A DNA stretch of 64,000 nt from Anaerolineales bacterium (GTDB lineage: Bacteria; Chloroflexota; Anaerolineae; Anaerolineales; UBA4823). The DNA lies in the NCBI GenBank assembly GCA_016929095.1, contig JAFGJM010000033.1, positions 148,161-212,160 on the forward strand. Reading direction: 5' to 3'. A model generated the notes under the pieces. The model was not told where the DNA came from and did no database searches. It was given only the letters and a program-made list of their open reading frames with translations. A program made the translations under genes and the position numbers. Below, piece after piece: positions 20,708 through 30,500 of the stretch. Position 1 is the first letter of the stretch. Each line of letters starts with the position of its first letter.

Positions 20708-21610
20708 ATGACCAAATTAATCACATTGTCGGAAGCGATAAACAAATTTGTAGAAGATGGCGATACAGTGTATGCCGCAGGGTTCACGCATATGATTCCA
20801 TTTGCAGCCGGGCATGAGATCATCCGTCAGGAGAAGAAAAACCTGATCCTGGCGCGTGCCACACCCGATTTGATATATGATCAAATGGTAGCTGCAGGGT
20901 GTGCAAAAAAAGTGATTTTCTCATACATAGGGAATCCTGGCGTAGGCTCTTTACGATTTGTACGGGCGGAAATCGAAGCCGGTAGATTGGAATGGGAAGA
21001 GTATTCCCATTTCAGCATGATTTCTCGCCTGCAAGCCGGCGCGACCGGGTTACCCTTCATGCCGATGAACCCTACGGCTGCAAAGGATTTGGAAAAAGCC
21101 AATCCTTTTTATCGCACCGTTATAGACCCATATACTGGAGGGGAGGTGGTCGTCGTGCCGCCGCTTAAACCCGATGTGGCGATTGTGCATGTACAGAGAG
21201 TCGACGCCGAGGGAAATGCTCAGATTTGGGGCATCATAGGGGAACAAAAGGAAGCCGCTTTTGCTGCAGAGCGCGTGATTGTGACCGCAGAAGAAATCGT
21301 AGACGAAGCGATTATCCGATCTGACCCAAACCGGACAGTTATCCCAGGCTTTATCGTGGATGCGGTATGCCATGTGCCGTATTGCGCTCATCCTTCTTAT
21401 ACTCAGGGATATTATGACCGCGATAATTCATTCTATCTGGCGTGGGATGAGATCAGTAAAACTCCCGAATCAGTAAACGCATATCTGGATGAATGGGTCT
21501 ATGGTATTGCTGACCGGATGGAATATTGGGAAAAATTAGGCGCCGAAGTGCATGAACGTTTGAAAGTTGCCAGTTTACCCAGCGCAACCGTTGACTACGG
21601 TAAATACTAA
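20708..21610 (+). CDS. CoA-transferase subunit A (glutaconate CoA-transferase-like)
   Basis: 300 residues. It is one half of a two-subunit acyl-CoA:carboxylate CoA-transferase; this subunit forms part of the CoA site but lacks the catalytic glutamate. Features of the family are DTVYAAGFTHMIPFAAGHE, the GNPGVG turn and DVAIVHVQRVDAEGNAQIWG. The length and the separate reading frames for A and B fit the glutaconate/IpdAB-like branch rather than short AtoDA subunits. Subunit B follows after 24 bp. The true acyl substrate is unknown. Confidence 0.85.
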   Translation: MTKLITLSEAINKFVEDGDTVYAAGFTHMIPFAAGHEIIRQEKKNLILARATPDLIYDQMVAAGCAKKVIFSYIGNPGVGSLRFVRAEIEAGRLEWEEYSHFSMISRLQAGATGLPFMPMNPTAAKDLEKANPFYRTVIDPYTGGEVVVVPPLKPDVAIVHVQRVDAEGNAQIWGIIGEQKEAAFAAERVIVTAEEIVDEAIIRSDPNRTVIPGFIVDAVCHVPYCAHPSYTQGYYDRDNSFYLAWDEISKTPESVNAYLDEWVYGIADRMEYWEKLGAEVHERLKVASLPSATVDYGKY

Positions 21611-21634
21611 TAGAGTGTTGAATAACAATATACC

Positions 21635-22411
21635 ATGAATGAGATTACATATACTTCATCTGAACTTTTAACCATTAACGCCTCCCGTCTATTACGGGAC
21701 GGAGATGTGGTTTTTGTGGGTGTAGGACTCCCCAACCTGGCTTGTAACCTGGCACGACGGACGCACGCCCCAAACCTGGTCATGATCTATGAAGCCGGGG
21801 TGATCGGAGCGCAGCCAGCGCGCTTGCCGTTATCTATAGGCGATCCAACTCTGGTGAGCGGGGCGCTTTCTGTCTGCAGTATGTACGATATTTTTGCATT
21901 CTACTTGCAACGCGGCAACGTCGACGTGGGATTTTTAGGCGGCGCGCAAATCGATCGCTTCGGGAATATCAATGCCACAGTCATTGGCGAATATGATCAC
22001 CCAAAGGTACGCTTACCCGGTTCGGGCGGTTCAATGGAAATTGCAGCCTGGGCTAATCGATGTTATATCATCACGCCTCACCAAAAACGGCGTTTTCCCG
22101 AAAAAGTACATTTCCGTACTTCGGCCGGATATTTGAGTGGTAGATCTGAACGTGAGGCAGCCAGACTACACGGCGCCGGTCCTTTAGCTGTTGTTACCGA
22201 CCTGGGTGTCATGGAACCAGACGAAACCGGTGAATTGGTTTTAACCGCTTTGCATCCTGGCGCCAGTGAAGAGCAGGCACGCGAGAATACGGGTTGGGAT
22301 TTAAAAGTAGCATCCAATTTAAAAACCACCGATCCATTAACGGCAGTGGAACTGGGGATTTTACGCAACGAACTCGATCCGGAGCGCATTTACCTTAAAG
22401 GAGGGGAGTAA
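21635..22411 (+). CDS. CoA-transferase subunit B (glutaconate CoA-transferase-like)
   Basis: 258 residues. The catalytic subunit: Glu53 in MIYEAGVIGA corresponds in position to the Glu that forms the glutamyl-CoA thioester in glutaconate CoA-transferase subunit B. VGVGLPNLACNLA at the start and VDVGFLGGAQIDRFGN in the middle are family features. The ribosome site before ATG 21635 is weak, suggesting coupling to subunit A. The gene ends in KGGE encoded by AAAGGAGGGGAG, which also forms a strong Shine-Dalgarno sequence for whatever follows. Confidence 0.87.
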   Translation: MNEITYTSSELLTINASRLLRDGDVVFVGVGLPNLACNLARRTHAPNLVMIYEAGVIGAQPARLPLSIGDPTLVSGALSVCSMYDIFAFYLQRGNVDVGFLGGAQIDRFGNINATVIGEYDHPKVRLPGSGGSMEIAAWANRCYIITPHQKRRFPEKVHFRTSAGYLSGRSEREAARLHGAGPLAVVTDLGVMEPDETGELVLTALHPGASEEQARENTGWDLKVASNLKTTDPLTAVELGILRNELDPERIYLKGGE

Positions 22412-22440
22412 CCATCAGCGCTTCTTCTGTTACTTCGTTT

Positions 22441-23319
22441 TTGTCCCGTGTATTCATGTCACCCGGCGAACGACGATTACGCGCCGGGTGGCGTCTGTTA
22501 GGGCAAGGCATGATTTTTTTTGCTCTCACATTAGTGTTAACCATTCCTGCGATTTTTTGGCAAGGACTTGATTTTGATGTTTATTCTTTATTGGCGCAAT
22601 TTATTACCTTTTTGGCAGTCACGATTTCGGTGTTTATTGCCAGGCGGCTTTTTGATCGGCGTTCAATACGAAGCCTTGGATTTACATGGAATTGGCAGGC
22701 ATTGGCCGATTTGGCGGTTGGATTTTTTATCGCCGGTTTAATGATGGGCTTGATCTTCCTGATTGAGTGGGCTGCCGGATGGTTGAAGATTGAGGGGTTT
22801 GCCTGGCAGCAATATTCGTTTACTCAAATCGTCAAAGATATCGTGTACATGCTCGGGATATTTATCCTGGTGGGATGGCAGGAAGAATTATCAAGCCGCG
22901 GCTACCAATTGCAAAATCTGGCGCAGGGGTTGAATTTGTTTTGGGGCGTTATCCTTTCCTCAGCAGTGTTCGCTATCCTACATTTGAGTAATCCGTCCGT
23001 TTCCTTCATGGCCGTGATCGGTCTGTTCATTTCCGGACTATTTCTTGCTTATGGTTATGTAACCACACGATTGTTATGGCTGCCAATTGGATTACATATT
23101 GGCTGGAATTTCTTCGAGGGCACGGTATTTGGATTTGAAGTCAGTGGCGTGGTAGGATGGCCGCGCCTGATCTATCAAACCGTGGAAGGTAATCCTCTGT
23201 TTACGGGGGGAAAGTTTGGACCGGAAGCCGGGATCGTATTATTACCAGGAGTAATTTTGGGTATATTAATGGTTTATCTCTATACACGCGATCGGGAAAT
23301 TCACACTTCCAGCTCTTGA
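22441..23319 (+). CDS. CPBP-family intramembrane metalloprotease
   Basis: 292 residues, about eight hydrophobic segments. The CPBP (CAAX-protease/Abi) signature is complete: WQEELSSRGYQ (EExxxR), FAILHLSNPS and GLHIGWNFFEG, giving the Glu and His residues of the metal site inside the membrane. Bacterial members act in peptide maturation or self-immunity; the role here is unknown. The start is uncertain. TTG 22441 and ATG 22456 have no ribosome site, whereas AAAGGAGGGG at 22397-22406 stands 8-9 bases before an in-frame ATC at 22414. It lies in the CoA-transferase/lactate permease operon, 6 bp before the permease. Confidence 0.82.
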   Translation: MSRVFMSPGERRLRAGWRLLGQGMIFFALTLVLTIPAIFWQGLDFDVYSLLAQFITFLAVTISVFIARRLFDRRSIRSLGFTWNWQALADLAVGFFIAGLMMGLIFLIEWAAGWLKIEGFAWQQYSFTQIVKDIVYMLGIFILVGWQEELSSRGYQLQNLAQGLNLFWGVILSSAVFAILHLSNPSVSFMAVIGLFISGLFLAYGYVTTRLLWLPIGLHIGWNFFEGTVFGFEVSGVVGWPRLIYQTVEGNPLFTGGKFGPEAGIVLLPGVILGILMVYLYTRDREIHTSSS

Positions 23320-23325
23320 ACAGCT

Positions 23326-24876
23326 ATGATGAATTTTTTACTTTCCCTCACACCAATTATTTTAATCCTTATCCTGATGGTGGGATATAAATGGAGTGCA
23401 GCCCGGGCTGGCGCTGCGGGATATCTATGGGTGTTGTGTTTGGCTGTCCTTTTCTTCGGCGCAAACCCCAAATTATTAGCTTATGCCCACACCAAAGCAT
23501 TGTTGTTAACCATCGATGTTTTGATGATCGTATGGACGGCGTTTTTGCTTTACCGGGTTACCGATGAAGCAGGTGCAATAAAAACCATCGGCGAAGCCTT
23601 GCCTCACCTCACAAACGATAAGGGAATGCAGATTATCGTGATTGGCTGGGTGTTTGCTTCTTTCTTACAGGGTGTGGGCGGATTTGGTGTACCGGTGGCA
23701 GTCACGGCGCCCATGCTGGTTGGCTTGGGGTTTTCACCACTGGTAGCAGTGGTCAGCGGTTCGGTTGGACACGCCTGGGCAGTCACCTTTGGTTCGATGG
23801 GATCCTCATTTCAAGCGTTAATTGCTTCGACGAACCTGCCGGATTATATGCTGGCGCCTTATGCCGCCATCTTCCTGGGAATTGCCGGGATCGCTGGGGG
23901 CTTTATGGTGGCTTATATTTGCGGCGGATGGAAAGCCTTACGCCGGTTATATGGCGTTGTTATCATTATTGGTTTGGTGATGGGATTTGCTCATTATTGT
24001 GTGGCCGTCACCCGATTGTGGAATATCGCTTCATTTGTGGGTGGAATTGCCGGTTTGGTCGTCGCCTTTCCATTGGCGCGGCGTTTCCGAGGGGAACAAA
24101 CCGACAATGGTGTATTGAACTGGAAAGCGTTAGCCGTAGCCCTTTTAGGATACCTGGTTCTGATTATCGTAATATTAATCGTGCAGGTTTTTCCACCGGT
24201 CAAACAAATCCTCAGCAAAGTGGTGCTCTCGGTGGAGTTCCCGGAAATTTCCACTTCAAGCGGAATCCTGGGTAATGCCCCTTTTGTCACACCAGCTGGT
24301 TCCGGAAGAAATATCGTCCTATTTCGACACACCGGCATGGTGCTGTTGTACACATCGATTCTGGCATATGTGATCTATCGTTGGGCAGGATGTTATTCAC
24401 GCGGTTCGGCACAGCGAATTATTAACGGTACACTTTCCAGTGTGCTATCGTCCAGTGTGAGTATTACCTCTATGGTGACCATGGCGGTAATTATGGAACA
24501 TACCGGCATGACCGATATCCTGGCGCGAGGAATGGCGAGCGGTGTAGGGGTATTGTTCCCGCTTGTATCTCCCTGGATCGGTGGATTGGGCGCGTTTATT
24601 ACCGGAAGCAACACAAATTCCAATGTGGTTTTTGCGGGACTGCAGATGCAAACTGCGTTATTACTCAAACTCAATGTCGCCATCATTCTGGCAGGTCAGA
24701 CAGCGGGTGGGGCATTAGCTTCCGCCATTGCGCCGACGAAAATTATTGTTGGCGCAAGCACCGCAGGGATGGCAGGCAAGGAGGGCGAGGTGATGCGTTT
24801 ACTGGCGCCCTATATCGGAATGTTAATCGTAATTATCAGCATCTTGACTGTTTTGGGGGTGTGGTTAGTTATTTAA
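23326..24876 (+). CDS. L-lactate permease family transporter
   Basis: 516 residues, 12 or more hydrophobic segments, normal for the LctP family. Recognisable blocks are FLQGVGGFGVPVAVTAP, GHAWAVTFGSMGSSFQALI, GGLGAFITGSNTNSNVVF and QTAGGALASAIAPTKI. LctP carriers take up L- or D-lactate and glycolate with protons. The gene is directly behind the CPBP protease and the CoA-transferase pair, so a shared job in importing a hydroxyacid and activating it as a CoA ester is plausible but inferred. Confidence 0.9.
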   Translation: MMNFLLSLTPIILILILMVGYKWSAARAGAAGYLWVLCLAVLFFGANPKLLAYAHTKALLLTIDVLMIVWTAFLLYRVTDEAGAIKTIGEALPHLTNDKGMQIIVIGWVFASFLQGVGGFGVPVAVTAPMLVGLGFSPLVAVVSGSVGHAWAVTFGSMGSSFQALIASTNLPDYMLAPYAAIFLGIAGIAGGFMVAYICGGWKALRRLYGVVIIIGLVMGFAHYCVAVTRLWNIASFVGGIAGLVVAFPLARRFRGEQTDNGVLNWKALAVALLGYLVLIIVILIVQVFPPVKQILSKVVLSVEFPEISTSSGILGNAPFVTPAGSGRNIVLFRHTGMVLLYTSILAYVIYRWAGCYSRGSAQRIINGTLSSVLSSSVSITSMVTMAVIMEHTGMTDILARGMASGVGVLFPLVSPWIGGLGAFITGSNTNSNVVFAGLQMQTALLLKLNVAIILAGQTAGGALASAIAPTKIIVGASTAGMAGKEGEVMRLLAPYIGMLIVIISILTVLGVWLVI

Positions 24877-24895
24877 TATATCGAGGTTTGATGTT

Positions 24896-25075
24896 ATGAC
24901 TTTATTGAAATGGATGCGTTCCCATAAGCCCACAAGTTTTTTGATTGCCTTGTTGTTAATGACAGTACCTTCAGCCGGGCTGTTTTCTGCAGCTAATAAT
25001 ACAGCGGTTCCATGGATTTGGGTTGGCATCAGCCTGATAATCTTGGGGAATGTCATCGCACTGCTAGTAAAATAA
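24896..25075 (+). CDS. Small membrane protein, 59 residues
   Basis: An ORF of 60 codons starting 20 bases after the lactate permease stop, with GAGG at 24883-24886, nine bases before the ATG. The protein begins MTLLKWMRSHKPTS and has two hydrophobic segments (SFLIALLLMTVPSAGLFS and WIWVGISLIILGNVIALLV) ending in a lysine, i.e. a helical hairpin. I do not recognise a family. Position and spacing suggest it is translated with the permease and could be an accessory subunit. Confidence 0.62.
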   Translation: MTLLKWMRSHKPTSFLIALLLMTVPSAGLFSAANNTAVPWIWVGISLIILGNVIALLVK

Positions 25076-25144
25076 CGCTATCTTGCATTAAAATGGGGAG
25101 TGTAAGTATCAGATTTATTGATAATTTTTCTTGGGAGATCAACA

Positions 25145-26314
25145 ATGGATGTCGTATCCCCATATAAAGAAGTTTTCAAGTCTAAACCGCGTTTAGTGGT
25201 GAGAGGACCAGGGAGGGTAAATCTTTTAGGGGAGCATGTAGATTACAATGGCGGTCCGGTTTTACCGGCGGCCATCGAGCAATCCGTGTGGATTGCCGCA
25301 GACGATTCCGGTTCGGAGCAGATCAATATCCGTGCGCTGGATCTAAATGAGGCGGTTTCCTTTTGTTTGGATGATATGGGGGCAAAACAAGATAAGAAGG
25401 GACACGCTTTGCCTGTTTGGGCGCTGTACCCGGCTGGTGTAGCCTGGATATTGAAGAAAAACGATTTGAAGATCAAGGGGATCAATGCCGTTTTCTCCTC
25501 GAATATTCCCATGGGTTCGGGACTGAGTTCATCGGCAGCCATTGAAGTGGCTTTTGCGGTTTTATGGCAAACATTGGGTGGTTGGTCTTGTGATCGGTTA
25601 AAGTTAGCCCAGTTATGCCAGCAGGCTGAAAACCAATATGTGGGGGTGGCATGTGGGATCATGGATCAATTTGCCACGGCGTGCGGGGTGAAAGACCATG
25701 CATTATATTTCGATACTCGCAGCCTGGAATGGTATCCTGCTCCTTTACCAAAGGGCACAGTGCTTGTCATCGCCGACTCTGGGATGCGCCGCAGCCTTAC
25801 ATCCTCTGCATACAATGACAGGCGGGCGGCATGTGAAGAAGCGGTTCGTTTATTGCAAAAATATAAGCCGGAGATGACCTGCTTACGTGACATTTCACCC
25901 CAAGAATTTGTAGCGTATGGAGAATATTTACCTCCACTGATCAGAAAACGAGCAGAGCATGTCGTAAAAGAAATCGCCCGGGTGGAGTCGGCGGTCAATG
26001 CGTTGGAGCGGGAAGATACCCGCGCCATCGGTGCTTTGATGTTTGCCGGGCATGTCAGTTTGCGGGATTATTACGAAGTCAGCATTCCTGAATTGGATTG
26101 TTTGGTGTCGTTGGCGCGATCGCTGCCGGGCTGTATTGGGGCGCGCCTCACCGGCGCCGGATTTGGCGGCTGCACGATCAATTTGGTGTGGGCTGCCCAG
26201 GCGGATGAATTTATCGCCGGATTAGAACAGGGGTATCGGGAAAAAACCGGTAGACAGGCAAAAGTTTATGTTTGCCATGCCAGTGAGGGGACGACGATAT
26301 TACCGGTTGAATAA
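25145..26314 (+). CDS. galK: Galactokinase
   Basis: 389 residues from ATG 25145, chosen because GGGAG lies 7 bases upstream; an in-frame start at 25118 precedes that site. A GHMP kinase: the galactose signature GRVNLLGEHVDYNGG, the ATP-binding PMGSGLSSSAAIEVA, the catalytic Asp region in GIMDQFATACG, and GARLTGAGFGGCTI near the C-terminus. It phosphorylates galactose at C1 with ATP, feeding GalT (12661-13710). It lies 69 bp behind the small membrane protein, probably as a separate transcription unit. Confidence 0.93.
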   Translation: MDVVSPYKEVFKSKPRLVVRGPGRVNLLGEHVDYNGGPVLPAAIEQSVWIAADDSGSEQINIRALDLNEAVSFCLDDMGAKQDKKGHALPVWALYPAGVAWILKKNDLKIKGINAVFSSNIPMGSGLSSSAAIEVAFAVLWQTLGGWSCDRLKLAQLCQQAENQYVGVACGIMDQFATACGVKDHALYFDTRSLEWYPAPLPKGTVLVIADSGMRRSLTSSAYNDRRAACEEAVRLLQKYKPEMTCLRDISPQEFVAYGEYLPPLIRKRAEHVVKEIARVESAVNALEREDTRAIGALMFAGHVSLRDYYEVSIPELDCLVSLARSLPGCIGARLTGAGFGGCTINLVWAAQADEFIAGLEQGYREKTGRQAKVYVCHASEGTTILPVE

Positions 26315-26321
26315 AATATTC

Positions 26322-27521
26322 CTAAGGTCTTATCCCCCAAATACGGATCGTGCCGTCATAAGATGCCGAAGCCAGGAATTTCCCATCCGGAGAAAAGGTC
26401 ACAAAGTCTACACCGTGCGTATGTCCTTCCAGGGTGCGCAATAATTCACCCGTCTCCACCCGCCATAATTTAACGGCAGTGCTGTCGTAACTCTCCCCGG
26501 TAGCCAGGATATGCCCATCCGGGCTGAAAACCAGGCTTTCAACGATCCCTGTAGTAGACATATTCTTTAGTGATTGCCCTGTCTTGGCATCAATAATGCG
26601 GATGGAGCCGTCGTAATGTCCGGTAGCCAGGATGTCGCCATTTGGGGAAAATGTCAGACAGTTTATGGCGCCGGTGAAGGATGTGGGCAATTTATAAAGC
26701 AAATCACCACTTTTCGTATCCCAAATATTGATGGCGTATCGATCCGGAACAGACGCTAATGTTCCTCCACTGGCTGAATAGGCGATTTCGAGCACAGTGC
26801 CGGTATATAGTGTTTGGGTGACTTCCCAGGTCAGTGTATTGTAGAAATCGACTGAATTACCCCAATAATCTGTGCTGGTGAAAGCGGCGGCCATTAAATA
26901 ATCCGATGGTGAGAACGCCACGGCGGAAACAGGACGTGAATCTCCAAAAGCGCCCCAGGAATCCCATTTTGGGGAGCGCCAGATATGAAAATACCCGGTG
27001 AAACCCGATTGGTCATCACCTAAACGATGAGAGGTTGCCAGCCAGGTTCCTCCAGGGCTGAACGCAAAATTAACCAAGCCTTCACCGGTATCGATAAAGC
27101 TTGTTTGCGTTTGATTTTGCACATTATAGATGGCAATCCCATTGGTTGTAGCCACACCCAGCGAATCGCTGGCGGGCAGCCAACTGATGTAATTGATGAC
27201 TTGCTCTTGCCAGGAGGTCAACCCCGATACATTGGCGGCATTTTCCACAATAATAAAGGGGATGTCGGAAGGTAACGGCATACCGGCTGGAACAAGCAGT
27301 TCGGGTGTGGGGGTGGGTGTTTCGGTAGGGGTAGAGGTGGCGGTAGGGGTGGAAGTGTCTGTAGGCGAGGGGGTGAGTGTCCAGGTAGCCGTTGCAGTCG
27401 CTGTGGCTGTAGCTGTTGGTGTAGGGGTTGACCGCTGAAGGATTGAAGAAAACCTACAACCCGAAAGCAATACGCTCGGGATGATTATGGCAATTAAAAA
27501 ATCGATGAGACGTGGACGCAT
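26322..27521 (-). CDS. WD40-repeat lipoprotein
   Basis: 399 residues. The signal peptide ends in the lipobox LLSGC (Cys22), so the protein should be anchored outside the cell. Residues ~30-75 are a Thr/Pro/Ala-rich linker (STPTPTATATATATATW and following). The rest is a seven-blade-type propeller of WD40 repeats, best seen in FSPNGDILATGHYDGSIRI, FSPDGHILATGESYD and FSPDGKFLASASYDGTIRIW. The function is unknown; such propellers bind partners. It converges on galK and is 4 bp downstream of the giant subtilase, so it is probably in the same transcript. Confidence 0.85.
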   Translation of the reverse strand: MRPRLIDFLIAIIIPSVLLSGCRFSSILQRSTPTPTATATATATATWTLTPSPTDTSTPTATSTPTETPTPTPELLVPAGMPLPSDIPFIIVENAANVSGLTSWQEQVINYISWLPASDSLGVATTNGIAIYNVQNQTQTSFIDTGEGLVNFAFSPGGTWLATSHRLGDDQSGFTGYFHIWRSPKWDSWGAFGDSRPVSAVAFSPSDYLMAAAFTSTDYWGNSVDFYNTLTWEVTQTLYTGTVLEIAYSASGGTLASVPDRYAINIWDTKSGDLLYKLPTSFTGAINCLTFSPNGDILATGHYDGSIRIIDAKTGQSLKNMSTTGIVESLVFSPDGHILATGESYDSTAVKLWRVETGELLRTLEGHTHGVDFVTFSPDGKFLASASYDGTIRIWGIRP

Positions 27522-27525
27522 AAGA

Positions 27526-30500
27526 TTAACGAACCCATACTCCTGGGAAATAGAACTTTGCCGGGATTACCACATTCGCCCAGGCAAGCCTGCGACCTCC
27601 TGTAAAAAGCAGGTCTGTTTTGGTGATCAATGTGGCGCCGCCAACGTGTAAGTTTACCTTACCATTATAAAAGATGTTCACTGCTTGATTTGGCAAAACC
27701 TCCCCTTGCCAGATGAAGCCGTTGCTGTTGACGGCGATCGACCCCAGAGTGCTGGTTATATTCCCCGAGGCGACCGATAAACTGATGGGGATGGTCTCGG
27801 TGATATCCACCGGTGTGTTTACCACGCCGGTGTTTGTAAATGTGATCGTGTAGAATAAATGACTTTCCAGGGCGGCTTCCGATTGATTTACTTTTTTGTC
27901 CAAAATGATCCAGGGTGCATCTACCAGAACCGGAGTCTGATTCACAACAACCAATCCTTTATCATCGTAATATTGTGTCGAAAAAGGCAGTATTGTACCA
28001 TCCGGAATACCGGTGGATAATTCCAGCAAAGCCCCCATAGACAGAAATGAGGTGGGGGAGAGGCTGCCGTCCCAAGAAAGAGTATGGGAAATGGTGTTGT
28101 AATGCCAGTCTCCAATCAGGCTGCCGGGCACCAGGGAAGTCTCAGATGGCAATGGAAGGATCACTGAAGCCTCCGGCAGCGATGCGGAAGTTGCCAGACC
28201 GATGGTAAGCGTCAGGGGGAATTGACTGCCATCAAGCACTGCGGTGGGGGCGTGTAATTGGCTTTCGCCAAAGGGGCTGAGCCAGAGGAGATTTTGGTTG
28301 AGTATTGTCTGCAGAGCATCGTCATCTAAAGCTTCCAGGGGAAATGCATAGAAAGATGTGCGCCAATTTGTGTCGGAATGAGTTACGCCGACATTGAGCT
28401 GCTGTTGGTCTATGATCACCGCTGAACTGCCGCTTTGAGGTGTGATGCCATCGCTCCAATTTTTATAAGGGAAATCCAGCGTCCAGGGAATGGGTGGAAT
28501 ATTCAACGGATTGCCGGAAAGAGCCATGACTTCGGTAGATGTGATAGTCAGGCGCGATCTTGCGATCCCCAAACGATTTTTAATAAAATCGTCCACACCG
28601 CTGACATCCAGCAAATCCTGGCTGCTTAACAGAAGACGTCCTCCCTGGTCGAGATAGTCGGCAAGATGGCTTTCATCGCTGGCGCTTAATGGAAGATGCC
28701 AGTCATAACCGGTTGTCCAAACGGTTATTGGATAATTTACTAATGTATCAGAAGATGGACCTGTATTTCCGCCCGTGTTGACCACATCATAGGGTATCCC
28801 TAAGGTTTCTAAAGTTTCAGTATAGCGGTGCTGGTAATTGTACCAACGCTCATCGTCTACGATCAGCACCGGGGAGGGTGTTTTGGCGGTCAGGGTTACC
28901 GTCTGGCTGATCAAGGGTGCGCTGTCACTGGAGATGTGGATCGGGAAACTTTCAACAGTGTTGCGCGGCAAATTATTGGGTACAGTAATGGTAGCGGTGA
29001 TAACAGCAAGGCTGCAACCCGGCAAGTTGATATCGGTAGCCGTCGAAAATTGATCGCCATTGGGTAATGTAAACCTGGTTTCCCAATCGCCACTCAATCG
29101 AGCGATGTGATAAATATCGGGTTGCGTCCCCGTGGAATAGAGTTTAATGATCTGAGAAACCTGGCTACCCGGCGCGCCGATCAGAATTTGTGAGGCGGTT
29201 TTCATTTGCAACCCGAAAGTTTCTGGGGGGGCTTCAAACCAATCCAGGAATTTTTGCAAAGTCGATAAACGCGCCTGGCGCGGTCCGACGCCTTCCAGTC
29301 CAAACCCCAGCCAGGCAGCTTTATAAGGGGTGCATGTACCGGCAGTAACCGCAGCAATAGATTGGTCGCCCCAGCGGAAAGCCGGTTTTGTGAGAATGGT
29401 ATCGCTGATCACGACTGCATCGGGCGTGATTTGTTGATTGGCGCTATCGGGTGTATTGACAGTCAGCGTAACTGAAGAAAGCGCCCCCTCACCGCTCAAT
29501 TCACCCATATAACCTTCATTCTTATAGTGAATGCTGGTCATATGATAAAGATATGGTTGGATACCAGGAAATGTTTCTCCCCCTGCGTCCCAGTATGCCA
29601 CATCCTGACCGCTGACTAAAAATTTTCCACCGGAGGCAAGATAATCGGAAATGACATCCCCGGCGCTGATATATCCCGGGGAATCTTCAGGCGCCGACCA
29701 TAGCACGATGTCATACATTGCCAGTGTACTGGAAGTGGGACGATTGTCGGCGGGAGATAACTGCCGAATGGACCATAAAGTATAGGGGTAATCCAGCGAT
29801 TCCAGGGCATCTTCATAATAATCAATAGCGCTGCCGTAATACCAGGGTCCGCTATCCACCAGCAGGATATTGGGGCCGGGTTCAAGTGCCACATCTATCT
29901 GTTGACTGATTCCCGCGGTTACCGTTGGGGTGATATGACCCAGCCGGTGGCTGTCGGCGCTAATGCGTACGTTCCAGGTACCCGCGGGCAAGGAAATATT
30001 ATATGCGCCGGTCGTTGGATTGGATTGCGTTTTTACCGGTGTGTTAAGTACGGTTATGGTAGCGGAAAGCGGCGCCTCTGAAATTTCATCGGTTACCCAG
30101 CCATAGACTTTGCCTGTGGGTTTTGCCGTCAGGGTGATATCGAGACGGGATTGAACATTGGTAATGACTGAAATTCCGTAGATTGTCTCCGGATAGTAGC
30201 CAAATGCCTGACCAGTGACATCGTATAAACCGGCTGGCAACGGCGTGGCATATTCTCCATTATCGCCGCTGCTGACGGTGATCGTGATTTCCCCGTCTCT
30301 GCGCAAGGCTATCACGGAGGCATCGGCGATACCGGTCCCATTAGATTTCACCACGCTGCCAACCAGTTCACCCTGGGATGTCGATGCAAGCGCTGCCGCA
30401 TAGGCGTCCACCAATCCCCAGCCGGTGGTATTGTTTGGGATAGTTGTAGACAGGGGTTGCGCGGTATTAAACAAGATTGATTCCAATTCATCGGGCATGA

